This document shows, piece after piece, positions 37,885 through 47,183 of a stretch of DNA of 64,000 bases. The notes under the pieces are model-generated. The model was not told where the DNA came from, made no database searches, and saw only the letters and a list, made by a program, of their open reading frames with translations. Each line of letters starts with the position of its first letter. Within the stretch, counting starts at the first letter, position 1. The stretch lies in assembly GCA_963746325.1 (NCBI GenBank), contig CAVVBC010000005.1:620001-684000 (forward strand), in the 5' to 3' direction. The translations under genes were made by a program, and so were the position numbers. The stretch is from RPQJ01 sp963746325 (lineage in GTDB: Bacteria > Pseudomonadota > Gammaproteobacteria > Steroidobacterales > Steroidobacteraceae).

Positions 37885-38982
37885 ATGAACTACCTCGGCA
37901 CTCCCGATTTCGCCCACGGCTCGCAATCGCGCGTCGGCATCCTGCTGGTCAACCTGGGCACCCCGGCCGACCCGTCCCCGCGGTCCGTGCGCAAATACCT
38001 GGCGGAGTTCCTGTCCGATCCGCGCGTGATCGAGGCCCCGCGCCTGCTCTGGTGGCTGGCGCTGCACGGGATCATCCTGCGCACGCGGCCGCGACGCAGC
38101 GCGCATGCGTACCAGAAGATCTGGACGGCGGAAGGCTCGCCGCTGTTGATCGAATCAAGGCGGCTCACCTCCGGGCTGGCCGACAAGCTGGCGCTGCGCT
38201 GCGGCGACGGCGTGGTCGTCGACCTGGCGATGACCTATGGCCAGCCCTCGATCAAATCGGTGCTGGAGCGTTTTCGCGAGCAGAACGTGCAGCGCCTGCT
38301 GGTGCTGCCGCTCTATCCGCAGTATTCGTCGACGACGACGGGCAGCATCTTCGAGTTCATCACGCGCGAGCTCGCGCAGTGGCGCTGGATGCCCGAGCTG
38401 CGGTTCGTCAACCAGTACTGGCAGCGGGAATCGTACCTGCGCGCCGTGGCCGACAGCATCGCGGCGCACTGGCAGACACACGGGCGCAAGCACCTGCTGT
38501 TCTCGTTCCACTCGATCCCGAAGCGCTATTTTCTGGCCGGCGATCCGTATCACTGCTTCTGCCTCGGCACCGCGCGCGGCGTCGCGGAGCGGCTGGGCCT
38601 GCGCGAGGACGAATGGTCCGTCGGTTTCCAGTCGCGTTTCGGCCGCGAGGAATGGCTCAAGCCCTACGTCGACGTGCTGCTGCAGGAATACGCCGCGTCT
38701 GGCCCCCGGCGCGTCACGGTCGTCTGCCCCGGTTTCGCGACGGACTGCCTCGAGACGCTCGAAGAAATCAGCATGCAGAATCGCGAGATGTTCCTGCAGC
38801 ATGGCGGCGAGGCGTTCGATTACGTGCCGTGCCTGAACTCGAGCCCGGCCCACGTCGAAGTCATGGAGGACGTGGTGCTGCAGCACACCGGCGGATGGCA
38901 GGAACTGGCGGACGCCCCGCCCGACGCGGTGGAGCGCACCGCCGCCCGCGACCGCGCGCTGGCCCGCGGCGCGCCACGCTGA
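37885..38982 (+). CDS. hemH: Ferrochelatase
   Basis: 365 aa. It inserts Fe2+ into protoporphyrin IX, the last step of haem synthesis. The catalytic histidine is in FSFHSIPKRY and the conserved acidic end is in DCLETLEEI. Opening VGILLVNLGTPADP is typical. Haem supply fits a window with several haem proteins, but no other hem gene is near. Confidence 0.96.
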   Translation: MNYLGTPDFAHGSQSRVGILLVNLGTPADPSPRSVRKYLAEFLSDPRVIEAPRLLWWLALHGIILRTRPRRSAHAYQKIWTAEGSPLLIESRRLTSGLADKLALRCGDGVVVDLAMTYGQPSIKSVLERFREQNVQRLLVLPLYPQYSSTTTGSIFEFITRELAQWRWMPELRFVNQYWQRESYLRAVADSIAAHWQTHGRKHLLFSFHSIPKRYFLAGDPYHCFCLGTARGVAERLGLREDEWSVGFQSRFGREEWLKPYVDVLLQEYAASGPRRVTVVCPGFATDCLETLEEISMQNREMFLQHGGEAFDYVPCLNSSPAHVEVMEDVVLQHTGGWQELADAPPDAVERTAARDRALARGAPR

Positions 38983-39004
38983 CGGCGCGCTCCGCGCCGG
39001 CCCC

Positions 39005-39739
39005 ATGCCGCTCGGACGCTTTCTCGAAGTCAGCATCGCCGCGGCCGACGTCGCCGAGTCGCTCGCGTTCTATGAATCGCTGGGGTTCGTGCAGGCCACC
39101 GCGGGAGAAGCCTGGCCGCACGCTTATGCAGTCGTCACCGACGGTCGCCTGTGCCTTGGACTGCATGCGCAGGAACCGGGGGCCCCGCTGTTGACCTGGG
39201 TCGCGCCTGGCCTGCGCGCTCGCCTGGATCAGTTCGCCGCGCTCGGCATCGAGCCCGAAGCCGTCAGTCTCGATGACCTCTCGTTGCACCAGGCCCTGCT
39301 GCGCAGTCCGTCCGGCCAGCGCCTGCGCCTGATCGAAGCGCGCACGTTCTCACCGCCGGTGCTGGCACCCAGTCACGCCACCAGGCTCGGATACTTCGAC
39401 GAATTCGCCTGGTCGGCGAGTGGCCCGGAGTTTGCCGAGGCCCTGTCGTTCTGGGAGCCGCTGGGGTTCGTCGCGTTCGAACCGGTGACCGAGCCCTTCG
39501 GCAAGGTCGTGGCGTCGAGTCGCGACATCAACCTCGCGCTGTACGACCTCGACCTGCCGACGCCCGTGCTGGTGTTCTCTGCGGCCGGGATGGCAGGCAG
39601 GATTACCGAGCTCCGTGACCGCGGCTATCGCTTTGCGCAGCGGCTGCCGCGGGCACTGGGCGCACTGGGCGCCGCGCTGCTCGAAGCGCCGGAAGGTACG
39701 GCGCTGCTGCTGCTCGACGAGACCGCCACCACCGCCTGA
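39005..39739 (+). CDS. VOC-superfamily protein (two glyoxalase-like modules)
   Basis: 244 aa with two related halves, each opening with a beta strand plus SLAFYESLGF or ALSFWEPLGF. Such proteins are glyoxalases, dioxygenases or resistance proteins. Metal ligands are not obvious in the expected positions, so the activity is open. It is 22 bp after hemH and may be co-transcribed. Confidence 0.8.
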   Translation: MPLGRFLEVSIAAADVAESLAFYESLGFVQATAGEAWPHAYAVVTDGRLCLGLHAQEPGAPLLTWVAPGLRARLDQFAALGIEPEAVSLDDLSLHQALLRSPSGQRLRLIEARTFSPPVLAPSHATRLGYFDEFAWSASGPEFAEALSFWEPLGFVAFEPVTEPFGKVVASSRDINLALYDLDLPTPVLVFSAAGMAGRITELRDRGYRFAQRLPRALGALGAALLEAPEGTALLLLDETATTA

Positions 39740-39745
39740 CAATCC

Positions 39746-40531
39746 TCAGGCCGGGCCCGCCACAATGACGAAGCGGATCTCGAGCGCATCGCCTACCTGG
39801 ATGGCGCCACCCGCGACCGCGAACGGCGTGATGCCGTAGTCGCTCTGGTTCAGCCGCAACTCGCCACGCACGACGAGGCCCAGCGAGTCGCGTTCGACCT
39901 GCACCGGAAGCTCGTGTTCGCGCGTCACGCCACGCAACTCCACGGCAAGCTTGAGCACGGGCTGCGACCAGTCGCCGCTCGCGGCGACCGAGCGCAGGGT
40001 GATCAGCGGGAACGCGGCAGCATCGAGCACCTCGGGCCGCAGCATGTTGCGGCGTGTGCCGGCGCGAGCTTCCTCGGGCACCGGGGCCGCGAACTCGGCT
40101 CCGGCGACCGCGCGGGCCGCGGCCAGGTCGACCTCGAAGCGGTCGACCGGCAAATGCAGCTCGAATGCAGACGCGGCGGGCGTATCTCCTGCCCAGACCG
40201 TGCCGCGTTCAGCGGCCGACGTGATGACATGGTCGTGGCCCAGGCGGGCGAGCGGGCCGGCGCGACGCACGATGATCGTCACGGTGGATCGTTGCGGGTC
40301 GATGGGCCACGGCGTGACGGCGGATTGAACTCTTGCTGCAGGATGTGCCGTCGTGCCGGGCAGGGTGCCGTCTGACACGGTCGCTGCCCGTGGCGTTGGC
40401 GCGGCCGAATCCGGCGGCGCCGGGCCCGGATCCGACGCCGTGCGACACGCGGCGATCGCCAGCAGCAGCACGATCCCGACCGCAGTGATTCGCGTTACCC
40501 GAACGGCGCTTTTCGCGGTCTTTGCTAACAT
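39746..40531 (-). CDS. YceI-family lipoprotein
   Basis: 261 aa. The signal ends AIAAC at about 24-28. A Pro/Ala/Thr-rich linker follows to about residue 75, then a YceI lipocalin-like barrel (WPIDPQRSTVTIIVRRAG, LGHDHVITS, QSDYGITPF). YceI proteins bind polyisoprenoids such as ubiquinone-type lipids. It is divergent from the cytochrome b561 gene with only 30 bp between starts. Confidence 0.85.
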   Translation of the reverse strand: MLAKTAKSAVRVTRITAVGIVLLLAIAACRTASDPGPAPPDSAAPTPRAATVSDGTLPGTTAHPAARVQSAVTPWPIDPQRSTVTIIVRRAGPLARLGHDHVITSAAERGTVWAGDTPAASAFELHLPVDRFEVDLAAARAVAGAEFAAPVPEEARAGTRRNMLRPEVLDAAAFPLITLRSVAASGDWSQPVLKLAVELRGVTREHELPVQVERDSLGLVVRGELRLNQSDYGITPFAVAGGAIQVGDALEIRFVIVAGPA

Positions 40532-40561
40532 GCACCGATCATCCCACAGGACCGAGACACC

Positions 40562-41116
40562 ATGCCCCTGCGCAACACAGCGGAAGCCTACGGCAGCCTG
40601 GCCAAGTTCCTGCACTGGGCCATCGTGCTGCTGATCGTGCCGCAGTACTTCCTCGCGGAAGCGGCGGAAGAACTGCCGGACGGGCTCGAGAAGCTGCAGA
40701 TTTTCACCTGGCACAAGTCGCTCGGCATGCTGGTGCTGATGCTGGCGCTCGCGCGGATTGCCTGGAAGGTCATGAACAAGGGACTGCCAGGACCCATTGG
40801 CAACGCCTGGCAGCGGAAAGCAGCCGCGGCCGGCCACGGGTTGCTGTACCTGTTGATCCTGGCGCAGCCGCTGTCGGGCTGGATCCTGTCGTCTTCTGCC
40901 AACTACCCCGTCACGCTGTTCGACTGGTTCCAGTTTCCTGCCATCGTCGGCGAAAACCACGGCCTGCACGAAACCATGGAAGAAGTGCACGAGCTGCTCT
41001 TCAACGCGCTGCTCGTCGTGGCGGCGATCCATATCGCCGCGGCGCTGTATCACCACCTCGTGCTGAAGGACAGCGTGTTGCGACGCATGCTGCCCTTCTC
41101 CAAGCCCTCCGCGTGA
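40562..41116 (+). CDS. Cytochrome b561 (CybB family)
   Basis: 184 aa with four membrane helices. Haem-ligand histidines are likely those in KFLHWAIVLL, TWHKSLGM, GHGLLYLL and IHIAAALYHH. Members oxidise quinol or reduce superoxide in the inner membrane. It overlaps the next YceI gene (GTGA), and together with the divergent YceI lipoprotein forms a YceI/b561/YceI group. Confidence 0.92.
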   Translation: MPLRNTAEAYGSLAKFLHWAIVLLIVPQYFLAEAAEELPDGLEKLQIFTWHKSLGMLVLMLALARIAWKVMNKGLPGPIGNAWQRKAAAAGHGLLYLLILAQPLSGWILSSSANYPVTLFDWFQFPAIVGENHGLHETMEEVHELLFNALLVVAAIHIAAALYHHLVLKDSVLRRMLPFSKPSA

Positions 41117-41706
41117 AGTCCGCCCGGCGCCGCCTCGGCATCCTGCTGCTGGGCGTGCTGGCGGGCGTAGCTGCAACCAGCGCGGCCGCCGCTGCCGCCA
41201 TGCCGTGGCGCATGGACGCGCGCAGCAGCGAGCTCACGTTCACTCCGCGGCTGGCGGGCGGCGAGTTCGCAGGCCGGTTCGAGCGCTTCGACACCACGGT
41301 GCATTTCGATCCGGCGGACCTCGCCCACTCGAGCCTGCAAGTGGTCGTGGACCTTGCGTCGGCCCGCACCGGCGACGGCGATCGGGACACTGCACTGCAC
41401 GGAGTCGATTTCTTTGCCGTCTCGCGCTGGCCCCAGGCTCGCTTTTCCAGCACGCGCATTCGCGCCCTGGGCGGCGATCGCTACGAGGCCGCGGGCCAAC
41501 TGACCTTGCGCGACAGCACCCGCGCCATCGCGCTGCCGTTCCGCTTCGACCTCGCCGCGCCCGGGGGTCGCACCGCGCGGCTGACGGGCGCCACGACGCT
41601 GCAGCGGTTGCAGTTCGGCGTGGGACAGGGTGAATGGCGCAGCACGGAGTGGCTCGACGACGCCGTGCGGGTCGAGTTCTCGGTCGCGCTGGAAGCTGCA
41701 CGCTAG
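41113..41706 (+). CDS. YceI-family periplasmic protein
   Basis: 197 aa from a GTG overlapping the cytochrome b561 stop. A signal peptide ends near AAAAAA/MPWRMD. The barrel domain covers the rest (SELTFTPRLAGGEFAGRFERFD, GVDFFAVSRWPQARF). YceI next to cytochrome b561 is a common pairing, likely handling quinone or isoprenoid lipid for the cytochrome. Confidence 0.9.
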   Translation: MKSARRRLGILLLGVLAGVAATSAAAAAAMPWRMDARSSELTFTPRLAGGEFAGRFERFDTTVHFDPADLAHSSLQVVVDLASARTGDGDRDTALHGVDFFAVSRWPQARFSSTRIRALGGDRYEAAGQLTLRDSTRAIALPFRFDLAAPGGRTARLTGATTLQRLQFGVGQGEWRSTEWLDDAVRVEFSVALEAAR

Positions 41707-41739
41707 GTGGGACCCGCACTTGAGACAGGAGTGTCCCGC

Positions 41740-42946
41740 ATGAAACCGCACACCGCCGCTTGCGGTTCGCGCCAGGAATTCGCCTTGGTGCTCATGCTCG
41801 GATTGGCGCTGGCGGGCTGCCAGAAGCAGGACAGAGCAGGCCGCGCAGCCCACGGCGGCGCCTGCCAGGCCCGCCAGTGCAGAGGGCCTCGAAGGCCAGT
41901 TGAGCATCGTCGCGTGGCCCGGCTACATCGAGCGCGGTGCAACGGACAAGAAGTACGACTGGGTCACTCCGTTCGAGCACGACACGGGCTGCAAGGTCAC
42001 CGTCAAGACGGCGGGCACGTCCGACGAAATGGTGACGCTGCTCGAACAGGGCGGATACGACCTGGTGACGGCCTCGGGTGACGCGTCCTTGCGGCTGATC
42101 CGTGGCGGCATCGTGCAGCCGATCGACCTGGCGCGCGTGCCGAGCTACGTCAACGTGGACGAGCGCATGCAGCAGGCCCCGTGGCACTTCGTCGACGGCA
42201 AGCACTTCGGCACGCCGTACCAGTGGGGCCCGAACGTGCTGATGTACAGCACCCGGGCTTTTGCGGCGGCGCCCACGTCGTGGTCCGTCGTGTTCGAGGA
42301 ACAACGGCTGGGCGACGGCAAGAGCAACAAGGGGCGCGTCCAGGCCTACGGCGGCGCCATCTACATTGCCGATGCCGCGCTCTACCTGAGGGCGAAGAAG
42401 CCGGAACTCGCCATCACCGATCCGTACGAACTGAACGAGGAGCAGTACGCGGCCGTGCTGGAAGTGCTGCGTCGGCAGCATCCGCTGGTGCACCGCTACT
42501 GGCGCGACACCCACGTCGCCGTGCAGGACTTCACCGACGCTGGCGTGGTCGCGTCCGGCTCCTGGCCGTTCCAGGTGAACACGCTGGTGGCGAACCGGCA
42601 GCCCATCGCGAGCGTGATTCCAGCAGAAGGCGCCACCGGCTGGGCCGACACGACGATGCTCGCGGCGAAGGCGCGGCATCCCAATTGCGCCTACAAGTGG
42701 CTGGAATGGTCGCTCAATGCCAAGGTGCAGGGCGACGTCGCCGCCTGGTTCGGCTCAGTGCCGGCCGTGCCCGCGGCCTGCAAGGAGAACAACCTGCTCG
42801 GCGATCACGGCTGCGCGACCAATGGCTTCGACGACTTCGACCAGATCCACTTCTGGCGCACGCCAGAAGCCGCGTGCAGCAGCGGTACGTGCGTTCCCTA
42901 CAGCCGCTGGGCCACCGATTTCGCAGCGATCAGGCAGGGCAACTGA
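41740..42946 (+). CDS. PotD-like polyamine/spermidine-type substrate-binding lipoprotein (one frame break)
   Basis: About 401 aa if an extra base at about 41832-41840 is removed. The lipoprotein signal ends LAGC. The mature domain begins GQLSIVAWPGYIERG and is a two-lobed type II binding protein (YDLVTASGDASLRLIRGG, WGPNVLMYS, SGSWPFQVNTLVANRQP). Polyamine binding is suggested by similarity to the PotD/PotF group. No ABC permease or ATPase genes are next to it, so it is either an orphan serving a distant transporter or a sensor. Confidence 0.85.
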
Positions 42947-42999
42947 GTCGCTCCAGCGCTGCGTACAACCACGACGGATATTCCTGGCGGTATCGCGCA

Positions 43000-43260
43000 A
43001 ATTCTTTTTATTCAAAGGCTTGCGCATGGATTCGTGCCGGTTGCACAGCAACTGCAAAGTTAAAGCAACGAATGTGTCACAGCACCGACCGAGCGGGTGG
43101 GACACGATGTCTGCGTCAAGCGAGCCTGTCCCCCGGGCGAACCTGACTTAAGCCGAGAGGCAGCATCAGCCAATAGATGGCAGCACGGACGGATGCGCTA
43201 AGTCCTCGACGCCGACCGCCAACCGAAGCAGGATCATCCCCCTCCTGCTTCGGTTTTTTT
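43000..43260 (+). ncRNA. Possible small RNA ending at an intrinsic terminator
   Basis: The 317 bp between the PotD-like gene and the exonuclease hold no convincing ORF. Several short inverted repeats are present (GCGCAA/TTGCGC near 42985-43025, TGGGACA/TGTCCC near 43098-43131). The stretch ends in a textbook terminator. A promoter is not clear, so start and existence are uncertain; it may instead be the PotD mRNA tail. Confidence 0.3.
43222..43260 (+). terminator. Intrinsic terminator
   Basis: A 12-bp perfect stem ACCGAAGCAGGA / TCCTGCTTCGGT with a 9-base loop is followed by a run of T to 43260. It is the clearest Rho-independent terminator in the window, and faces the end of the convergent exonuclease gene 4 bp away. 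Confidence 0.9.
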
Positions 43261-43263
43261 ATG

Positions 43264-44157
43264 TCAGGCCGACAGCCGTGAATGCAGCCGCCGCGCCTGG
43301 TCGCGCAGCAGGCGCCCGAACCCTTGCGCTTCGCAGAACGTGTCGAGCGTCGCGAGGTCCGGCGCGAGCAGCCGCAGTTCGCTGATGCGGCTCACGGGCA
43401 GGGGCATGTCGCAGGCGATGGCCGTCAGCTGCCGCGAAAGCAGCGCGGTATCACGGTGCTCGCGCAGGCTCGCCGCGACGAACGTCGCGTTGCGGAACTT
43501 GAGCTTGCCGATCTCGTCGATGCTGCCGAGCACGCCGTCGAGCGTGTGGAAATGCTTGAGCAGCGTCTGCGCCGTCTTGCGCCCGATGCCCGGCACGCCG
43601 GGGATGTTGTCGACCGCGTCGCCCATCAATGCAAGAAAATCCGCCATGCGCTCGGGGATCACGCCGAAACGCTCGGCGATGTCGTCATAGCCGTAGCGCA
43701 CGTCGGCCACCGCGTCCCAGTAGACATCGACCGTCGACAGCAACTGGGTCAGGTCCTTGTCGCGACTGACGATCGTGACCGGCAACCCCGCGGCGCGAGC
43801 ACGGGTGGCGAGCGTGCCGATGATGTCGTCGGCTTCGTAGCGCGAGCTGCCGTAGTGCGGCACGCCGAGCGCGGTGCAGACCTCGCGACACAACGCGAAC
43901 TGCCGCTTCAACTCGAGCGGTGCAGGCTCGCGGTTCGCCTTGTACTGCGGGTAGATCTCGTTGCGATAGCCCACTTCGAGACTCTCGTCGAAGGCCACGG
44001 CAATGTGCCGCGGCGATTCCTTCTCGAGCAGCTCGGCGAGGAAGCGCGCAAAGCCGAGCACGGCGTTGACGGCGTTGCCGTCGCGGTCGACGACCTCGAC
44101 GGGCACCGAGAACCACGCACGGAAAATGAAGACGCTGGCGTCGACGAGATAGATCAT
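43264..44157 (-). CDS. 5'-3' exonuclease, Pol I N-terminal-domain type
   Basis: 297 aa. The N-terminal resolvase-like domain has acidic metal ligands (YLVDASVFIFRAW, AVAFDES, YEADDIIGTLA, SRDKDLTQLL), and the helix-3-turn-helix arch has DNIPGVPGIGRKTAQTLLKHF. It resembles stand-alone XniA/ExoIX-like flap nucleases that trim RNA or DNA flaps. ATG 44157 is the family start; 13 bp separate it from the next gene upstream. Confidence 0.92.
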   Translation of the reverse strand: MIYLVDASVFIFRAWFSVPVEVVDRDGNAVNAVLGFARFLAELLEKESPRHIAVAFDESLEVGYRNEIYPQYKANREPAPLELKRQFALCREVCTALGVPHYGSSRYEADDIIGTLATRARAAGLPVTIVSRDKDLTQLLSTVDVYWDAVADVRYGYDDIAERFGVIPERMADFLALMGDAVDNIPGVPGIGRKTAQTLLKHFHTLDGVLGSIDEIGKLKFRNATFVAASLREHRDTALLSRQLTAIACDMPLPVSRISELRLLAPDLATLDTFCEAQGFGRLLRDQARRLHSRLSA

Positions 44158-44170
44158 CGGGCGTTCGGGC

Positions 44171-45355
44171 CTAGATTTCCCACCCGGGCGGCTGGCCGGT
44201 GAACGCGTCGACACCCTCGAGCAGCGTGGTGATGCCGCGGTGTTCCTCTGCCGTGATGTCCGGCCGCGCGATGTCGAATACGAGCATGACGCGAGCGCCG
44301 TCGCTCTCGTTCACGGCCTCGTGCTCGATGGAATCGTCGAACACCCACGCGCGGCCCTCCTGCAGTTCGCGCACCTCGCCGCCGACGCGCAGGCGGCACT
44401 TGCCCGGCACCAGCAGCGGCAGGTGCACGATCAGCCGCGTGTTGATCAGGCCGTTGCGCGGCGGGATGTGCGTCCCCGGCGCGAGCTTGCAGAACAACAC
44501 GCTGGGCGAACGGTGCGGCATCTGCGCCAGGGGCAAGCCCGCGAGCGCGGCCAGCGTCTGCGGACAGCGCGCGGCGTTGGCCTCGTTGAACTCGCCGTTG
44601 CGCCACACGTGGAACGCCGACCAGGCGGGGTTGTCGGCAAGCGGGCGCTGGTCGGCCGCGGCACGCGTGGGGTCGCCCTTGATGTACGGCGCGAATGCCG
44701 CGGGATCCTGCAGCAAGGCATCGACTTCGGTGCGGATCGCCGGCACGGCAGCTTCGAGCGCGTCGAGCCACGGGAAGGCCGCGCGGTCGAAGAACGGCTG
44801 CTGTGACAATTGCGGGAAGTAAAAGTAGCGCGGTTCCTGCAGGTAAATGCGCTGGCGGCCGAGCAGGATGTCGAGCGACTGCTCGAGCCGCGTGGCGCCC
44901 TGCGGTGCGGCGGCGACGCCCTTCTGCTTGAGCCACGAGCGCATGTGCTCGTCGTAGCGCCTGGAAAACTGCTCGTTCACCTGCTGTACGCGGCGCAGTT
45001 CCTGCTGCAGGTCGGGCGGTAATTCGCTCGCTGGTGGCGACGCACGCAGCGCAGCGCGGTAATACGCGGCTGCGCCACGCGAGTCACCGGTGCGCTCGAG
45101 GCTGTCGCCCTTCATCACGAGCGCGCGCAGGTTGCGCGGATCGAGCGCGAGCACGCGGTCGACGGAGGCAGTCATGCCGGCCCAGTCCTCCAGCGCCCGG
45201 CACGAGTACGCCAGGCCGAGCATGACCGGGACGTCGGCCTGTCCGGCCTGGGCTGCGCGCAGGAACAGGTCGCGGGCGCTGCGGGTGTCGCCGCGCCGGA
45301 GGGCGTCGGCGGCTGCGCGGGCAAGGGCTTGCCCGTCTTCGTTGGGTGTATTCAT
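44171..45355 (-). CDS. TPR protein with aspartyl/asparaginyl beta-hydroxylase domain
   Basis: 394 aa. The N-terminal half (about 5-115) is built of TPR-like helical repeats (AQAGQADVPVMLGLAYS, VLALDPRNLRALVMKGD). The C-terminal domain (about 210-380) is an AspH-type 2-oxoglutarate/Fe dioxygenase fold. Probable iron ligands are the His in HIPPRNG and the His in SIEHEAVNES, with the Arg in NTRLIVHLPL for 2-oxoglutarate. The substrate is unknown. It is only 13 bp from the exonuclease, so probably co-transcribed, and is divergent from the GNAT gene. Confidence 0.85.
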   Translation of the reverse strand: MNTPNEDGQALARAAADALRRGDTRSARDLFLRAAQAGQADVPVMLGLAYSCRALEDWAGMTASVDRVLALDPRNLRALVMKGDSLERTGDSRGAAAYYRAALRASPPASELPPDLQQELRRVQQVNEQFSRRYDEHMRSWLKQKGVAAAPQGATRLEQSLDILLGRQRIYLQEPRYFYFPQLSQQPFFDRAAFPWLDALEAAVPAIRTEVDALLQDPAAFAPYIKGDPTRAAADQRPLADNPAWSAFHVWRNGEFNEANAARCPQTLAALAGLPLAQMPHRSPSVLFCKLAPGTHIPPRNGLINTRLIVHLPLLVPGKCRLRVGGEVRELQEGRAWVFDDSIEHEAVNESDGARVMLVFDIARPDITAEEHRGITTLLEGVDAFTGQPPGWEI

Positions 45356-45442
45356 GGTGTGCGAAGGATAAGAGATCGGGCGACACCTTGGCAGGTTGAC
45401 GCCCGACGACGATTCGGGTTGCTGCGTGCGAGGATATGGGGC

Positions 45443-46009
45443 ATGAGCAGCCAGCCCCACCAGGCCGGGCAGCCGCCGTCCGCAGCGGCAGACGTCCGGA
45501 TCGTCCCGATCGCCCGCCACCATTTCGCCGGTTTCCACGCCGCGGTCGACAGCGTGGCGCGCGAAGGCCGCCACCTCGCCATGCTGGAAGCGCCGTCTTT
45601 CGTGCGGACGCGACGTTTCTTGCTGGACAGCCTCAAGGCCGGTGCCGTGCACGTGGTCGCGGTCGCCGGCTATGACGAAGTGGTCGGCTGGTGCGACCTG
45701 CGCCCGAAAACAGCGCCGACGCAGCGCCACAGCGCGGTGCTCGGCATGGGCCTGCTGGCACCCTATCGCGGGCTCGGCCTGGGCACGCGCCTGCTGGCCG
45801 AGACGCTGCAGCGGGCGCGCCAGGCAGGCCTGCAGCGGGCCGAATTGATCGTGCGTGCCGACAACGCACCCGCGATCGCGTTGTATCGCCGCGCCGGATT
45901 CGAGCTGGAGGGCACGCTGCGCGACTACCTGCGGGTCGGGGGCGCGTCCTGCGACGCGTTGCTGATGGCGCGGCTCGAGCCGCTGCACGGTTCCGTGCAG
46001 GAGCGGTGA
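45443..46009 (+). CDS. GNAT-family N-acetyltransferase
   Basis: 188 aa. The acetyl-CoA loop is in LLAPYRGLGLGTRL (Q/RxxGxG/A type), followed by the usual ELIVRADNAPAIALYRRAGFELEGTLRDYL. It is of RimJ/RimL or PhnO size; the substrate is not predictable. Divergent from the TPR/hydroxylase gene. Confidence 0.88.
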   Translation: MSSQPHQAGQPPSAAADVRIVPIARHHFAGFHAAVDSVAREGRHLAMLEAPSFVRTRRFLLDSLKAGAVHVVAVAGYDEVVGWCDLRPKTAPTQRHSAVLGMGLLAPYRGLGLGTRLLAETLQRARQAGLQRAELIVRADNAPAIALYRRAGFELEGTLRDYLRVGGASCDALLMARLEPLHGSVQER

Positions 46010-46163
46010 CCGGCGGCGCTATAATCGTGCGCTTCGGCTGAGCCAGGGGTGGGGACGTGGCTCGCTCAGGCCGCGTATCCCTTTGTTTCGCAATGGTTTT
46101 GGACGTGGTGTCCAGACTGGCACGCAAGTTGCCACTGTTGGGGACACCACGAACGGAACGGAC

Positions 46164-47093
46164 ATGGTTGCCCAGACCAGGACGCCGCCCTTACGGCTGC
46201 TCCGAGCCTTTTGCCTCGCGGCACGCCATTCGAGCTTCAAGGCTGCGGCCGACAGGTTGTCGCTGACGCCCTCGGCTGTCAGTCACCAGGTCAAGGAACT
46301 CGAGGAACAGTTGGGCGTTTCGCTGTTCGAGCGTCGCACACGCTCCGTGCTGCTCACCCCGGTGGGCCGGCAGTTGCTCGACGATCTCGAGCCCGCGCTG
46401 CTCGCGCTCGGGACAGCCATCGAGCGCACCCGTAACGCCTCCGGCGCGCGCCGCCAGTTGCGCGTCGTGATGCCACCGTTCTTCGCCAGCGAGCTATTCG
46501 CCCCCCGGTTGCCGGATTTTCATGCGCGCCACAGCGGCATCGATATCCAGGTGGACACCCAGGACCCGCGCCCGGGCCAGCATTCCGGTTTTACTGACAT
46601 CTCGATCGTGCTTGCCCGGCAACCGCCGGACACGGGCGACATCGAGGCAGTGCGACTGATGCCGCTGCGGCTGGTGGCTGCCGCGTCACGCAAGGTCGCG
46701 GATTCCATGGGCGGGAAGCGCAACGCCCGCGCGTTCGATGGCCAGACGCTGATCATGCACCGCAACTTCCGCAGCGACGTCTGGGACCTGTGGTTGAACC
46801 AGGTCGGGCTCGACCTGCGGCGAATCAGCAACGTGATCGAGTTCGACAACATGGTCGCCGTGGCCCGGGCCGCGGAGCGCGGTGGCGGCATCGCGCTGGT
46901 CCCGGCGGTGGTCTGCCAGCCGTGGTTCGAGCGCGGCGCGCTGGTCCGGCTCGACGGCTTCGACCTGCAGGGCAACGATGCGTACTACCTGATGGCGCGG
47001 CGCGATGATTTCGAGCGGTCCGAGGTGCGGGCCCTGGTCGACTGGTCGATCGAGCAATTCCAGCTGATCGAGGCGGCACCGGTCGCGGCCTGA
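46164..47093 (+). CDS. LysR-family transcriptional regulator (GcvA-like)
   Basis: 309 aa from ATG 46164; the longer frame to 46083 adds residues that do not fit the family start. Helix-turn-helix at about 6-65 (LRAFCLAARHSSFKAAADRLSLTPSAVSHQVKELE), then a PBP2-like effector domain. A TATAAT at 46020-46025 could be the -10 of its promoter. No obvious target gene lies next to it. Confidence 0.9.
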   Translation: MVAQTRTPPLRLLRAFCLAARHSSFKAAADRLSLTPSAVSHQVKELEEQLGVSLFERRTRSVLLTPVGRQLLDDLEPALLALGTAIERTRNASGARRQLRVVMPPFFASELFAPRLPDFHARHSGIDIQVDTQDPRPGQHSGFTDISIVLARQPPDTGDIEAVRLMPLRLVAAASRKVADSMGGKRNARAFDGQTLIMHRNFRSDVWDLWLNQVGLDLRRISNVIEFDNMVAVARAAERGGGIALVPAVVCQPWFERGALVRLDGFDLQGNDAYYLMARRDDFERSEVRALVDWSIEQFQLIEAAPVAA

Positions 47094-47183
47094 GGGTGAC
47101 GAACGCTCATTCATCGTGTGATGAAAGTTTGTTTGTCGCAGTGCAGCATCGGACGTAGTCTCAAGTCGTCCGGGGTTTCGATG

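Noticed and set aside
39746..41176. 476-residue reading of the YceI lipoprotein frame
   Set aside because: The upstream 215 residues are antisense to cytochrome b561; the lipoprotein signal sets the start at 40531.
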